A stretch of 64,000 bases of DNA, from assembly GCA_014825775.1 (NCBI GenBank), contig MVAQ01000026.1, positions 86,067-150,066 of the forward strand. Reading direction: 5' to 3'. The DNA comes from Krasilnikovozyma curviuscula (lineage: Eukaryota; Basidiomycota; Tremellomycetes; Cystofilobasidiales; Mrakiaceae). A program made the position numbers and the translations under genes. Below the pieces are notes generated by a model. That model ran no database searches. It was not told the origin of the DNA and saw only the letters and a program-made list of their open reading frames with translations. Below are positions 52,960 to 63,131 of this stretch, one piece after another (position 1 is the first letter of the stretch; each line of letters begins with the position of its first letter).

Positions 52960-55490
52960 CTAAGATTCTTCATCGCCAGATTGGGCGAGAGGCCCAGTGC
53001 CGTCTTCAGTGCTGCTATCATAAGGAGCGGGGATTCCGTATTGATTACGGACAGCCTCGAAAGTCTTCGGAAAGCATGAAGTATCAGAAAATTGGTCTTG
53101 AAGACATAATTAGAGCTAGAGAAAAGACATACCTTAAGAAGCTTGCGACGCGCTCCTAGAGCAGCAACTCCCTTAGCTTCCAAATCAGCGTCACTCATGA
53201 CGACCATATCGCGCCATTTGGAACCTTCAAAGTTGGGTGTATATTTCTGAGAGCAAAGAACAGTTAAGCAACTACTTCAGAAGAAAGCAGCAACCAGATC
53301 GAAACTTACGTGAAGTCTGAGAGCTCTCAACCAAGCTGGGATGTCTTCCAAAACTTTGATGTCTGTCTCCTCATCGTCGTCTGCCTTCTTTGCAGGACTC
53401 TTGTTGGGGAATCCATTACCGCCTACCATTGGGCTCCTCCTTCCAGCTCCACCGACAGTACCGGTGCTTCTACCAGATCCGTTTCGAGGAGATGAACCCA
53501 TCTGCATGTTGCCTGGCAAGCCTAAGCCCATGCCATTGAGCCCAGCGAAGCCGTTGTTCATTCCCATTCCAAGGCCCATTCCACCCATACCCATCATTCC
53601 ACCTCCAACACCGAGCTGCTGGAGTTGTTGGAGTTGTTGAAGCTGAAGCTGTTGTAGCTGGAGTTGGGACATTTGGAGGGCTATGTCGTTGGCAGATGGG
53701 CTTCCAATAGCGCCCATGGCACCGAGCCCACCGATTCCAACACCGAGGCCAAAAGTTGGGAATGGGCTGGTGGTGAGGCTATTATTACTGTTGCTGAAGG
53801 AGTCAGATGCCATATTGGGGGAACGAGACCAAGTTCCGTTGGCGCCTTGAAATCCACCGCCGACACTGCCTGGAGTCGTTGGTACTCTACGGGAGTCGAT
53901 GGCTTCTCCATCATCATTATAGTGCTGGTTAGGGCCAGTTCTGGTAGAGCCACTGACTCGTCTCTTAGGAGCCTCACTCAAAAGGACTGTAGGGCCAGTA
54001 GAGAGATTGGCTGTGGAGAAGGCAGGATGACCATCGAGTGAGGTATGCGAGTGAGATGGGAACATTGGCATGGCCGGAGTGTTGACCATAGAAGCCCAGT
54101 TTCCATTACCAGCTGGAGAAAGAGGGAATGAAATGATTTCATCGTTGCCGTTATTGTTGCTGCCGAGCCTTGGAGATTTGGTGAAGTTGGTGTTGGCGTT
54201 ACCGGAGAAGTCAGTACTCTTGGGTCTACCGTCAGAGAGACGAGAGTGTGATCTCTCGGATTCGTTGAAGGGAGATCCACCACGTTCGAGAACTTGGTCG
54301 AGCTGTCCACCACTGGAGTTCCAGTTGTTTGGAGAAAGGCTGTTGGACGAAGAGAGACCACCGGGAGCTGAGGTTCTCTTAGATCGATTGTTAATAGCAC
54401 TTGAAGCAGATGCTTGTGGACCTTCGCCAGCGTTGGATAGAGCAGCTTCTGGACTTAAGAAGCTAGATGGATCAACGCCGCCACCAAAGGAGTCTCTGTT
54501 TGGCGAACCTGGAGGACCGAAGGATGCCTTTCCCGGGCTCTTCATTCCCAAGCCTGCGAGTTTGGCCTCCATTTGGGCCTGCATCGAGTTTCCAGCACCG
54601 ACAGCTGGAGAGAGAAGAGCTGACATTGGATCCGAACGAGCCATTTGTTGAAGCACAGTCATAAAGAAGCGAATCTGAACACCGGTCGAATGTTGGAGCA
54701 ATGAGTAGAGTGCAGCTGTTCGTTCTGCTTCAGACAAGACGCGGAACCCTGTTGTTGGAAGAACGAAACGCGTCAGATTCTGCTTCGGTCATCTACAAAA
54801 CGCGCAAAGGAAAAGAAAAAGAAAAAAGAGCTTACACTGCTCGATCGCGCCGAGTTCTTCAGTGAAGTTCTGATCCTGGGAAGCAGCAGCCATTTCCTCC
54901 TGAAGATTGAAAAGGGAAGAATCAGTGATGAAGACTTTTCTCTTGGAAACGACAGTAGCAAGCGTACCAGGGTGACTTCGTACGACGCTAAATCTTGAAA
55001 CCAGCGATCGATTGCTTCGGCTGAGAGGAACAAAACGGATCTTTGATTGAGAAAACATTGGCAAGAAAATACACGAGTAAAGGTAGAACTCACCTTCGGG
55101 ACTTCTAGCGTCCAAAGCACCGATCCCTCCGAGAGTTCCATTCCCCAGGTGACCACCAGCGTTGAGTAAACCACTGCCCATACCTAGGATCTCACTTGAT
55201 GGTCTCCCACCATTCCTGCTACTCATGCCAGCTGGTCCACTGACAATTCTGTTGGTTCCATTCCCACCGAGACCAGCCGTGGATGAAGCGGCTCCTCCTG
55301 AGCCAGCGGCGCCTCCAGCGGACAGATAAGCTGAACTTGGTCCGAGGGACTGGCGTGAGTAAGCGACGTGACTGGTTGCTGCAGCAGTCGGCTTAGGTGG
55401 CAGTTTGGCGGATTGAGGTGGTGGAGGGAGAGAAGGAGAAGGTGATCGGGTCGATCTGATGGGAGCTGGTGCTGGAGAGGTCGAAGTCAT
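52960..55490 (-). CDS. VTS1: Vts1/Smaug-type SAM-domain RNA-binding protein
   Basis: Six exons (55490-55094, 55020-54968, 54899-54836, 54748-53310, 53246-53133, 53064-52960) give 723 residues. An N-terminal conserved region (AEAIDRWFQDLASYEVTLEE, FRVLSEAERTAALYSLLQHS and IRFFMTVLQQMAR) precedes a long Ser/Asn/Gly-rich part. A C-terminal SAM domain spans about 635-695 (LEDIPAWLRALRLHKYTPNF, GVAALGARRKLLKTFEAVR). The Vts1 SAM domain binds CNGG hairpins (Smaug recognition elements) in mRNAs and recruits the Ccr4-Not deadenylase. Just before it lies a low-complexity tract of alternating Leu-Gln repeats (LQLQQLQLQQLQQLQQL) and a Met/Gly-rich stretch, of a kind that promotes condensation into granules (inference). 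Confidence 0.88.
53598..53680 (-). repeat. Leu-Gln codon repeat tract within VTS1
   Basis: Tandem CTN-CAR codons (GTTGGAGTTGTTGGAGTTGT on the + strand and continuing) encode LQ/LQQ repeats just upstream of the SAM domain; prone to length polymorphism. Confidence 0.6.
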
Positions 55491-56645
55491 CTTAAGGATT
55501 GCCTGTCTTTTCGATTTCTTGGGGTGATGAGAGTCGCTGACGTTGAGCTACGAGGGTGAGGATGAGGTGGATGAAGGTGGAGTGAATAGAGTTACTGATG
55601 TGTTACGAAGATTTTTCGTTTTTCTGCTCCTGTTTCTTTTACGCTGTTGAGGAGACGCGGTCTTGGATCTTCACGGAAGACTGTTGAAATTCTTCAGCCT
55701 CGAGCTGATCTAAAAGAACCTGGGAATCCTACTAGGGAAACAGATCTATTCAATGGATTTGATGAAGGTGAAAGAGAGTCGTGTGGGAAACCTTTCAGGC
55801 CGTCAGTAGCTTTTCGACGAGAAAGGAGGGCGGGGCTGGTAAAAAGAGGACAGTTTTCTGTCAGCTAAGGTATCAGGAATAGCACTAGGGCACCATTCCG
55901 AGAGGCTTGAAAGCATTCAGAGATTGAAGTCGATGAAACTCACCTGAATGACCAGAGAAAAAAATAGCCCAGTGGGGGGAAACGCAGAAAGCACGAAATT
56001 AAAGGAGGACCCGTCAGCCCAACATGTTTCTAATGAAGCAGAAAGCAAGGCCCCCTGGAGGGGACAGGAAAGGAACCAAAGCATCTTACTGGAGTTGAAG
56101 GGAAAGAAAAATGGAGAGGACGTGAAAGTACTGGGCAGAAGCAGGACAGCAAGCGTCTGAAGGCGCGTCGCAGCCCTTGTTTTTTTTTTCTCGACTTTGC
56201 AAAATTGGACTTGAATGAAATGCGATCTATTATTTTCCACCAAGCTGTTGAGAAGTGAATATAAAAAATTTGTGAGTTAAATTTCTCTGGACAAAGGTAG
56301 CTCAATATTGCTTATGCGCTCTGGAGCGTATTGAAAAGCCCTGACTTCTGCTGCGGTGCTCTCGAGGCGATGAGCAACATGAGAAGAAATCAGCATTGTG
56401 GGGAATCTTATAACGTTATCCTCATTTAAGAGCTCAACACCATACTATTTCAGCATATGGGCTTTTACTATTCAGATTTTCCGCCATTGTGAGCTGACTT
56501 GCCAGTTTAGAGCGAGAACCACGTCAGTTTTCCTCCGTGAATAGTCACATGCAGTGAAGCAAGTCTTTCTATAGCGTAGTGATCAAATAATCAAAAAAGC
56601 AGGGGGTATATCTGAATATTAAGAGCCACGCATCTGCTCTGCATC
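55491..56645. other. intergenic region
   Basis: 1155 nt: VTS1 promoter and leader plus 3' side of the AP-1 gene. Pyrimidine/purine-rich tracts but no supported gene or RNA. Confidence 0.5.
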
Positions 56646-59138
56646 TCAAAGCGCATTCAACGAAGCTGTCGTCGGTGTCGTCAACGTTCTCAAACTTTGT
56701 GCACAATAATAAACCGGGGTCAGTCAAAGAATTTTGATATACTCAAAAGTAGTGAGACAGCAACGAACCTGTAATCATCACCCTGTTGAGTAATGTATCT
56801 CACCCAAGGTAAGGCCTGGTAGCCGCTCTTCTCAACGATCTTGAGGTATCGCACTTGAATACCTGAGACGGTAAAATATGGGATCTCGAACTTGACAGAG
56901 ATTGGAATACGGGTCGGAGCCTCATCTGCGTAGCCAAGAGTCAGAGGAGAACGCTGAAAATGACAAAAGAGAGAGGACGAACCGTTCTTGACACTGGGCA
57001 AGCCGAAGTGAGCGCGCATAAGATATTCTTTACCACCCGCGAGAGTTTTGATTTTCCATATGAACGCAGACTTTTCGGGCGCGTAATGGACCGTTCCGAC
57101 GGACGCCTGCATTCCAGACAGACCCATCGAGAGTTAATCTCGCTCGCCTAGACAAATAGGACAAGGAACTCACTCTGAATTTTGGACTATCCGCATCATC
57201 CGGCACTGGCACGATGATCTCGACGTTGTTCGCCGTACTCCTCCTCTTGAACTGTGCGTTGACCTTGACCATGTACTCGACTCTCGATCCCCTGTGGTTC
57301 TCGACGCTGGCTTCAACAAACACGAGCGGCTTGACGGGGGTTGAGAGTCGGTACGACATGAGCTCAAACTCGCCGTCAGGTGGAATGAACGAGATGGTTC
57401 GGTCGTTCTCAAATCGAGCCAGACGCACACACTGGTGGAATTTGACGTCTTCCATTTCAATCGATTTTCCTCGCGCAGCTGGCGTAAAGCGGAAGTTTCA
57501 GGGGATTGTAGACTCTTGAAAGAGAAAAAATCATCACACTCACCTCTACCTGTACTCTCGAACATGACTTTATCATTCAGGCCCAACCGCAGCTCCGGCA
57601 TTCCAGACAAGTAACACTTCATCTTGACGCTACCAAGAATTTCACTTCTAACGACATCACCTCTTGCATTGACCTTCAACCGCAAACAAACATTAGCCAA
57701 ACCGTTGTAATGAAGCTGGGTCTGAGGAAAAGTAGCGACTTACCAGTAGATTGACACTCTCAATGACGTCCAAGAAAACCTCGTTCTTTCTATACCGGAT
57801 TCCTTCACTTCTCCACGATACAGCATTCGTAACGGCCATCGGAGGGCGGACCTGGACTTCTAGTTTGTGGGATTCCTGAGTGATATATCTGTCGGAGAAC
57901 GAGCAGCAAGTCACGGGTACAAAACGCAGTAGGTGGTTTTCAAGGGACCAGAAGACGTGGTGAAAAAGAGGAAAGTCTTATCAGAAAGATGTAAGATGCA
58001 AAAGGGAAGAATGGGATGGCCTTACTCTTGTAGGATCTTACTCTCTGTCGTCTGAGGGAACCCAAAGTCCATCATTTCATCCAACAACTCGTAAACAATC
58101 TGACGGCCGAGAATCAAATAAGTATTAGCGATCCAGAATTACTGTGGGGAATGGTGTGTAAGTTGGAGTTTGGACATACAACGAAGTTATCTCGGATCGA
58201 CTCTTCCTCCAGTTCTTTGAAGTATTCCGTCAACACCTAGATCCCAAAAGGCCACGTAAAGGCGGTATCATTATCAGTCACAAGCAATCATCTCCACGAG
58301 CCTCCCATTGGTCAAAAACGTGTATACGTAAGAGAACCGTACGTACAGAAGCCAGTCGATGTAAGAAAATGATGATTTCAGCTGCATTTGAGTTTCGTTT
58401 TGATAGTGCTAAGACTACAGGTTGCGATAGATGTAGAGAAAAATGAATCAGTAACTCTCAGAATAACACTTTAAGGGCGCCCAGAGGCGTAAAGGGGTGG
58501 AGGACCTGAACAGGCGGAGGGAAGCTGGGAGGCGCTGTGAAGCGACCTGAGCTCTTCCTTCTGTCTAAATTGCCCCTCAGGTCGCCTGACCTGAGTGATT
58601 CCAACGCATTTAGTTCTGCTTAGGCCCTCCAGCGTACTGCACTGCTGTAGAGCAAAAGACACCGTTACGAGGGGCACAGGTATTCCTAGCAACCCTTCTC
58701 CTCCCTGGCTTTTCCCTCCTCGCCTTCTTCTCCAAGCAGCATTTCCTTTCCTTTCTTTCGCTCCAAAGCACCCAATAACGAACAAAGTAAAGGAACACTC
58801 ACTGTACAGATTGCTGATCCTGATGTGCAAGTAATTGACGCCCGCCTCTGTAAAACAAGGCGTGACCTGCTGGTTTTCCTCCTCCATTTCGAGAATGATA
58901 GGCAAAAAGCGTTCAATCAGCGTTGGGTCGACATCATCCCTGTATGATCTCTGAATGAGGGACTGAAGCAGAGAGAAAGATCGTCAGCAGGGCAGTTGAG
59001 CATAAGGAGATGCGTTTCTGGCTGAGGGAGTGGACGTACTTTTCCCTTCAAGTCGAGGATTGCAACTGCACATTAAACAGAGTTAGTTGTTAAAGCAGTA
59101 GGAAACTAGTAGTGTTGAGACTCGCCTAAACTGGCCAT
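56646..59138 (-). CDS. APM1: AP-1 clathrin adaptor complex medium subunit mu-1
   Basis: Twelve exons give 435 residues, exactly the family size: 59138-59126, 59065-59040, 58962-58803, 58414-58347, 58236-58180, 58099-58026, 57888-57744, 57673-57544, 57478-57174, 57106-56983, 56925-56769, 56694-56646. It has the longin-like N-terminus MASLVAILDLKGKSLIQRSY and the mu-homology domain (AVSWRSEGIRYRKNEVFLDV, MPELRLGLNDKVMFE, FIPPDGEFELMSYRLSTPVK, EIPYFTVSGIQVRYLKIVEK). It ends near QQGDDYSLRT as in mu-1. The subunit reads YxxPhi sorting signals for trans-Golgi/endosome traffic. The first intron has a GC donor (GCGAGT), and exons 1 and 2 are 13 and 26 nt. The third intron is 382 nt and holds inverted CTCAGGTC elements. 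Confidence 0.92.
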
Positions 59139-59616
59139 CGTGACGACTTGAAGAGGGTGGGGGTTTCAAATGGAGGAGGCACAACCAGCGAGTTTCGTCT
59201 ATAGGCGCGAGCGCTCGGAATTTTGCTAGGATTTCTGCTGATTTATCTTAGTATGGCAATGCAGCGCTTGCAAAAAGTTGAGCAGCTGTAAAGAGACAGG
59301 TTTCCGGTCAAAGAGAGGCGTCGGGGGGAGAAGACACGGGGATCCATGGCAGGTTTGACATGCAGATTCTACCTTTCTTAAGCTCAACCCCACAAGGATC
59401 ACCAAGTTCTTGTTCCACTTGCATTGTCAAGAGAATAATGAAGGAGAAAATGGATATCGAAGATGGAATAGCAGGAAAGCTGAGAAAGAGAGGATATATT
59501 GCGAGATGAACAACTGAGCCGTCGCGCGTTGGGTCGTGATAATGAGAAGAAAAATCAGAAGACAGTCTATAAAGTAGAGCCGACCCTGAATCACAGCAAA
59601 GGTTTGGAAGCGTAGT
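59139..59616. other. intergenic region
   Basis: 478 nt: AP-1 promoter and 3' side of the DsbA-like gene. Nothing else recognised. Confidence 0.5.
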
Positions 59617-60855
59617 TTAAGCAGGAGAGACGCCTTTGGCGACCTTTTGGAAGATCTGACACGAACAACCCCAAAAGCCCGAGACTAAAGTCAGACCAAC
59701 GGCGTCTCTAGTAAAAGCAGGTATGGAGAGACTGCTTACCTCCGCAAAGCTTTCGCTGTCTTGAGCACCGGAAATGGCGTACTTGTTCTCAACAACTGTC
59801 GCAAAACGTAAACATCGTATCATTAACTCCCTTCCGCAGTACTTCAGAGCTACAGAGAAAAGCTGCGAAGATTTACCAGTAAATGGAACACCCTGAATAC
59901 CTAATCTTGAAGCTTTCAAGAAGCTCTGCTTGACTTCGGCAAGGAACTCGTTCGACTTGAGGAAGGCCTCCGCGTCGGCGGTTGTTGGGAAAGTGCCAGC
60001 TTCGAAGGCGCTCTGGGAGAGGAAAGCATGCGATCCTGGGTCTTTTTCTTCCTCAAAGTATCCCTACCGCGTAAGGCGGACAAGCATTTTGTCAGCAGCC
60101 AGTTGCTGATGAAGAAGCCAAGCAGGCGCTCACCTTAAATAACAATTCGATGAGCTTCAATTGTCCCTCCATACCTTTCTTCTCATAAGCATAGCTCAAC
60201 AGCCTATGGGCATCCGTCGTTTGACTGACATCCCCTCCAAATGAGAAGGCGATGCCGTTTTCCTTGCCGCGCTGGGCCATGGAAGCGTTCATCTGGTCCA
60301 CTCGAGCTGGAGAACCAAACTTCTGGATGTATCTCGTGCGTTTAGAGATTGGTGTCGTGGTGAGGGTCGGGTCGAGTAAGAATGGGTGGAATCTGGGAGA
60401 AGAAGGGGGTTAGATGCAGGATGACAAACACGCCGTTGTGAGATAGAGGCAATCAAGAAAGACCCACTGAATATCGTACTGGACGTTGTTGAAAGCAGCT
60501 TCTTTCTTTGCTAGAGCGATGGCACCTTGGATCTTTTTGTATCCACTGCGAAAACAGAGAGTAGCAATAGTCAGCATCGAGCTGGCCACATCCGAAGCAG
60601 TAATAAAGAAAGCCGCAAACAGCCTTCTTTATTCCCATGATGAAAATAGAAGACAGTACCTACACTATCATGATCAGGAAGCAACAGTAGAGGCAGGAAT
60701 CAGCAAACCACCAAGGTCGACAGATACGATTGGTAAGAACAGCGTTCGTCAGCATGCCCGTTCCCCTTCACATTGAACAGAGAAAACTGACTGTAGCAGA
60801 AGGGGCAGATAGCATCTGAATATACATCCAGCTTGACTCGAGGGAGGACAGACAT
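59617..60855 (-). CDS. DsbA-family (FrnE-like) thioredoxin-fold oxidoreductase
   Basis: Exons 60855-60792, 60664 (one nucleotide), 60545-60468, 60392-60134, 60063-59877, 59795-59740 and 59655-59617 give 227 residues, the family size. The active-site motif is DAICPFCYIGYKKIQ (Cys17-Pro-Phe-Cys20), typical of DsbA/FrnE-like proteins such as 2-hydroxychromene-2-carboxylate isomerase relatives. The helical insertion contains FHPFLLDP and TTDAHRLLSYAYEKKG. The cis-proline loop reads GIQGVPFTVVENKYAISGAQ. No signal peptide, so a cytosolic protein acting in thiol or glutathione-linked chemistry. The Ile22 codon is built from three exons: A, T (60664 alone) and T. Without that single-base exon the frame breaks. 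Confidence 0.78.
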
Positions 60856-61056
60856 CTTTTTGATTGTAGTGGTCTGAAGTTTACCTGTTTTTTCTGTTCG
60901 CATGAGAAGGGGTTTGTCAGACGGACCAGCTGCTTGAGCGTCCGGTGGCGCTCATCAGAGGTTCGTAAAACAAAACAGAGAATAATAGATAGATACAGTC
61001 GCAGGCTTGTTTGGATTGATAAAGAATCCCTCTTTTCTTCTAAATACTTAAGTGCT

Positions 61057-62702
61057 TTACTTGTCGGAATCCTTCTTCGAAGGGATATCCTTTCCATCGT
61101 TTTTTCCTTTACCTGTGTCGTTCGACTTTTCTAGCTCCTCCCCCTTCTCCTTATCTCCATCCTTCAGTTTCTCCTTCTTTTCAGCTCCCTTCTCAGCAAC
61201 AGCCTCTCCCTTGGACCTCTCCTCGCTCTTCTTCGAGTCGTTGTCGGCGGGCTTCTTGTCGTCCTTCTTTGGCTCTTCCTTGTTAGGTTCTTCCTTCTTC
61301 TCGCCCTCACTATTTTTCTCCTTCTTCTTCTCTTCCTCTTCCTCCTTTGCCTTCTTCTCCTCTTCTTCCTTTTCCTGCTTCTCCTTCTCCAGATCCCTGA
61401 CCGCCACCTCTCCTGTACCCTCATTAGGGATCGTGCTAATCTTGGAGTGCACGCCCTCAAACTTGGTAGTAGTCATTCCTCTTCCAGGCTCAGCGGCGGA
61501 TTCTTTCGCTTGGGCTGTCTCAGACGAGTTCAGCGCATTAAGGTGCGCCTTTGCGGGCTCGCCCTTGTAAGCTTTGAGGTCTTTAGACTTATAATCAGGT
61601 GCGAAGTAATTAGTGCCCTATTACAAACATAGACTGTGTCAGTACAGGTGAAGGAAGCAGAAGGATTGGTCGCGACGTACGATGAAGGTGAGCATGACGG
61701 TCGCGCCGAGGAGGGAGGTCAAGTAGAATCTGTAAGCAGTGTACCAATGAGGAGCTGGGAGTAAATTTGATAGTGAGATCCTCTACAAAGCTATATTGCA
61801 AAGAACCTAGTCGTATTGTACTTACTCCAGCCCCAGATACCAGCGGAACGATCGACAATCCACATGCCAAAGAACGTCGCCATCTGCATCGACAACTGTT
61901 CTCCCAAAAACACATTGTGAGCTTCCTTCAATCCAGTCTTCCATTGTTCAGAAATTCGAAACTCACAGCAATGCCCAAATCACCTACATACAAGGTCGGC
62001 CACGCCGCTAACACAGGTGCTACACCAATCAACAGCCTTTTGTAGCCTTGCACACCACCGAATTGGGCTGCCTCGAGACCCCAGTGGATGAAACCAAGCG
62101 AGCCGAGGATCATGGCGCCGCAGGTGATCTGAAGGTGCTCCATCGAGGTGAGGATCGTAATATTATCCGTGAACTCTTGACAAAGGGTGGCCCAGCTCTA
62201 GTAAGTCTTTAGATCTAAAAGAGATAAGGGAGAATGTGAGATGAACACACCTGCACCGGTCGTCAAGTGGGCTGCTCGAGCTGTCCAAACGCTAACGAAA
62301 CCTGTCCCGACATAAGGTAGCACACCGAGAGTTCCTAGCGTCATGAACCCCTGTGGAACCTCTGAGATTTTACCTCCGAATACAGACTCGAGGATGGAGT
62401 CTTCATCGTGAGATTTCTAAACGCAGAACAGACACTCAGGCGATGTTCTTTAAATGAAGACTAGCCAGAACGAAAGAGAAAAGACGTACAGGATCCCCTC
62501 CCTGAAAAGCTCTGACAGCATCCCCGAGCTCCTCCTTGACGTTCTGACCAGCGTGCTTAAAGCTGGTACTCGCAGGCTGGGAGGAAACGGAAGAGGCTGC
62601 CGTCCTGGCCTGAATGGCCACCCGGGTCGTTGCTGGACGGCAAAGGGAAGCGTTGGCCAGTGTTTTTCCTAAGGGAAACGTTTGACGGAGGAGAGATACC
62701 AT
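61057..62702 (-). CDS. DUF3429 / TMEM69-like mitochondrial membrane protein with charged tail
   Basis: Exons 62702-62490, 62416-62249, 62197-61967, 61895-61826, 61754-61681 and 61617-61057 give 438 residues. The N-terminus is basic and Ser/Thr/Ala-rich without acids for 50 residues, a mitochondrial presequence. The DUF3429 domain (TMEM69 family) follows with several membrane helices: VPQGFMTLGTLGVLPYVGTG, AMILGSLGFIHWGLEAAQFG, LIGVAPVLAAWPTLYVGDLG and WYTAYRFYLTSLLGATVML. After about residue 265 the protein is hydrophilic and becomes an extreme Lys/Glu repeat (KEEEEEKKKEKNSEGEKKEE and similar), which often causes wrong 'Mnn4-like' annotation. Function unknown. The donor of intron 2 (GTGTTC after 62249) is the only one that keeps frame and is weak. 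Confidence 0.7.
61060..61420 (-). repeat. Lys/Glu-coding low-complexity tract
   Basis: Imperfect GAR/AAR codon repeats (seen as CTTCTCCTCTTCTTCC-type tracts on the + strand) at the 3' end of the DUF3429 gene. Confidence 0.6.
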
Positions 62703-63131
62703 GGTGTTTGATGGGTTGTGGTTTAGAGATGGGAAATATAGCTGCTTGAGGTTGAGTCGACCTGCGGGCACTGGCGACACTCCATCACAAAAACGTCATC
62801 AAGTAATCCTTTACATTTTTGACCGATTTATTGGGTCATTTGTTTATCATTTCAGCAGATGCAATGGGTAGATGATCAGATTGATAAAATGCAATATTTC
62901 CAAAGAAGAAAGGAAGAGGCTTTCATTAATGAGAAGACGACAAGAATTATTATTGTAAGGACAAGAGTGACGGCTAGAAGGTGAAGACGATGCGCATGGC
63001 AAACCGAAGAGAAGGGTTGAAGACATGAACGAAACAGGCTGTCAGCTTGGCCTGATCAATTCAATTGGGAAACAATTTAGCGTGGTGGACCTGACCGTTT
63101 CACCTTAAAGGTTGGAGGACTCACTTCTTGA
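62703..63131. other. intergenic region
   Basis: 429 nt between two minus-strand genes; nothing recognised. Confidence 0.45.

Noticed and set aside
54070..54651. Plus-strand frame of 193 codons
   Set aside because: Antisense to VTS1, no ATG context or domain.
61052..61632. Plus-strand frames rich in Ser/Phe, over 170 codons
   Set aside because: Complement of the Lys/Glu repeat of the DUF3429 gene; composition explains the open frame.
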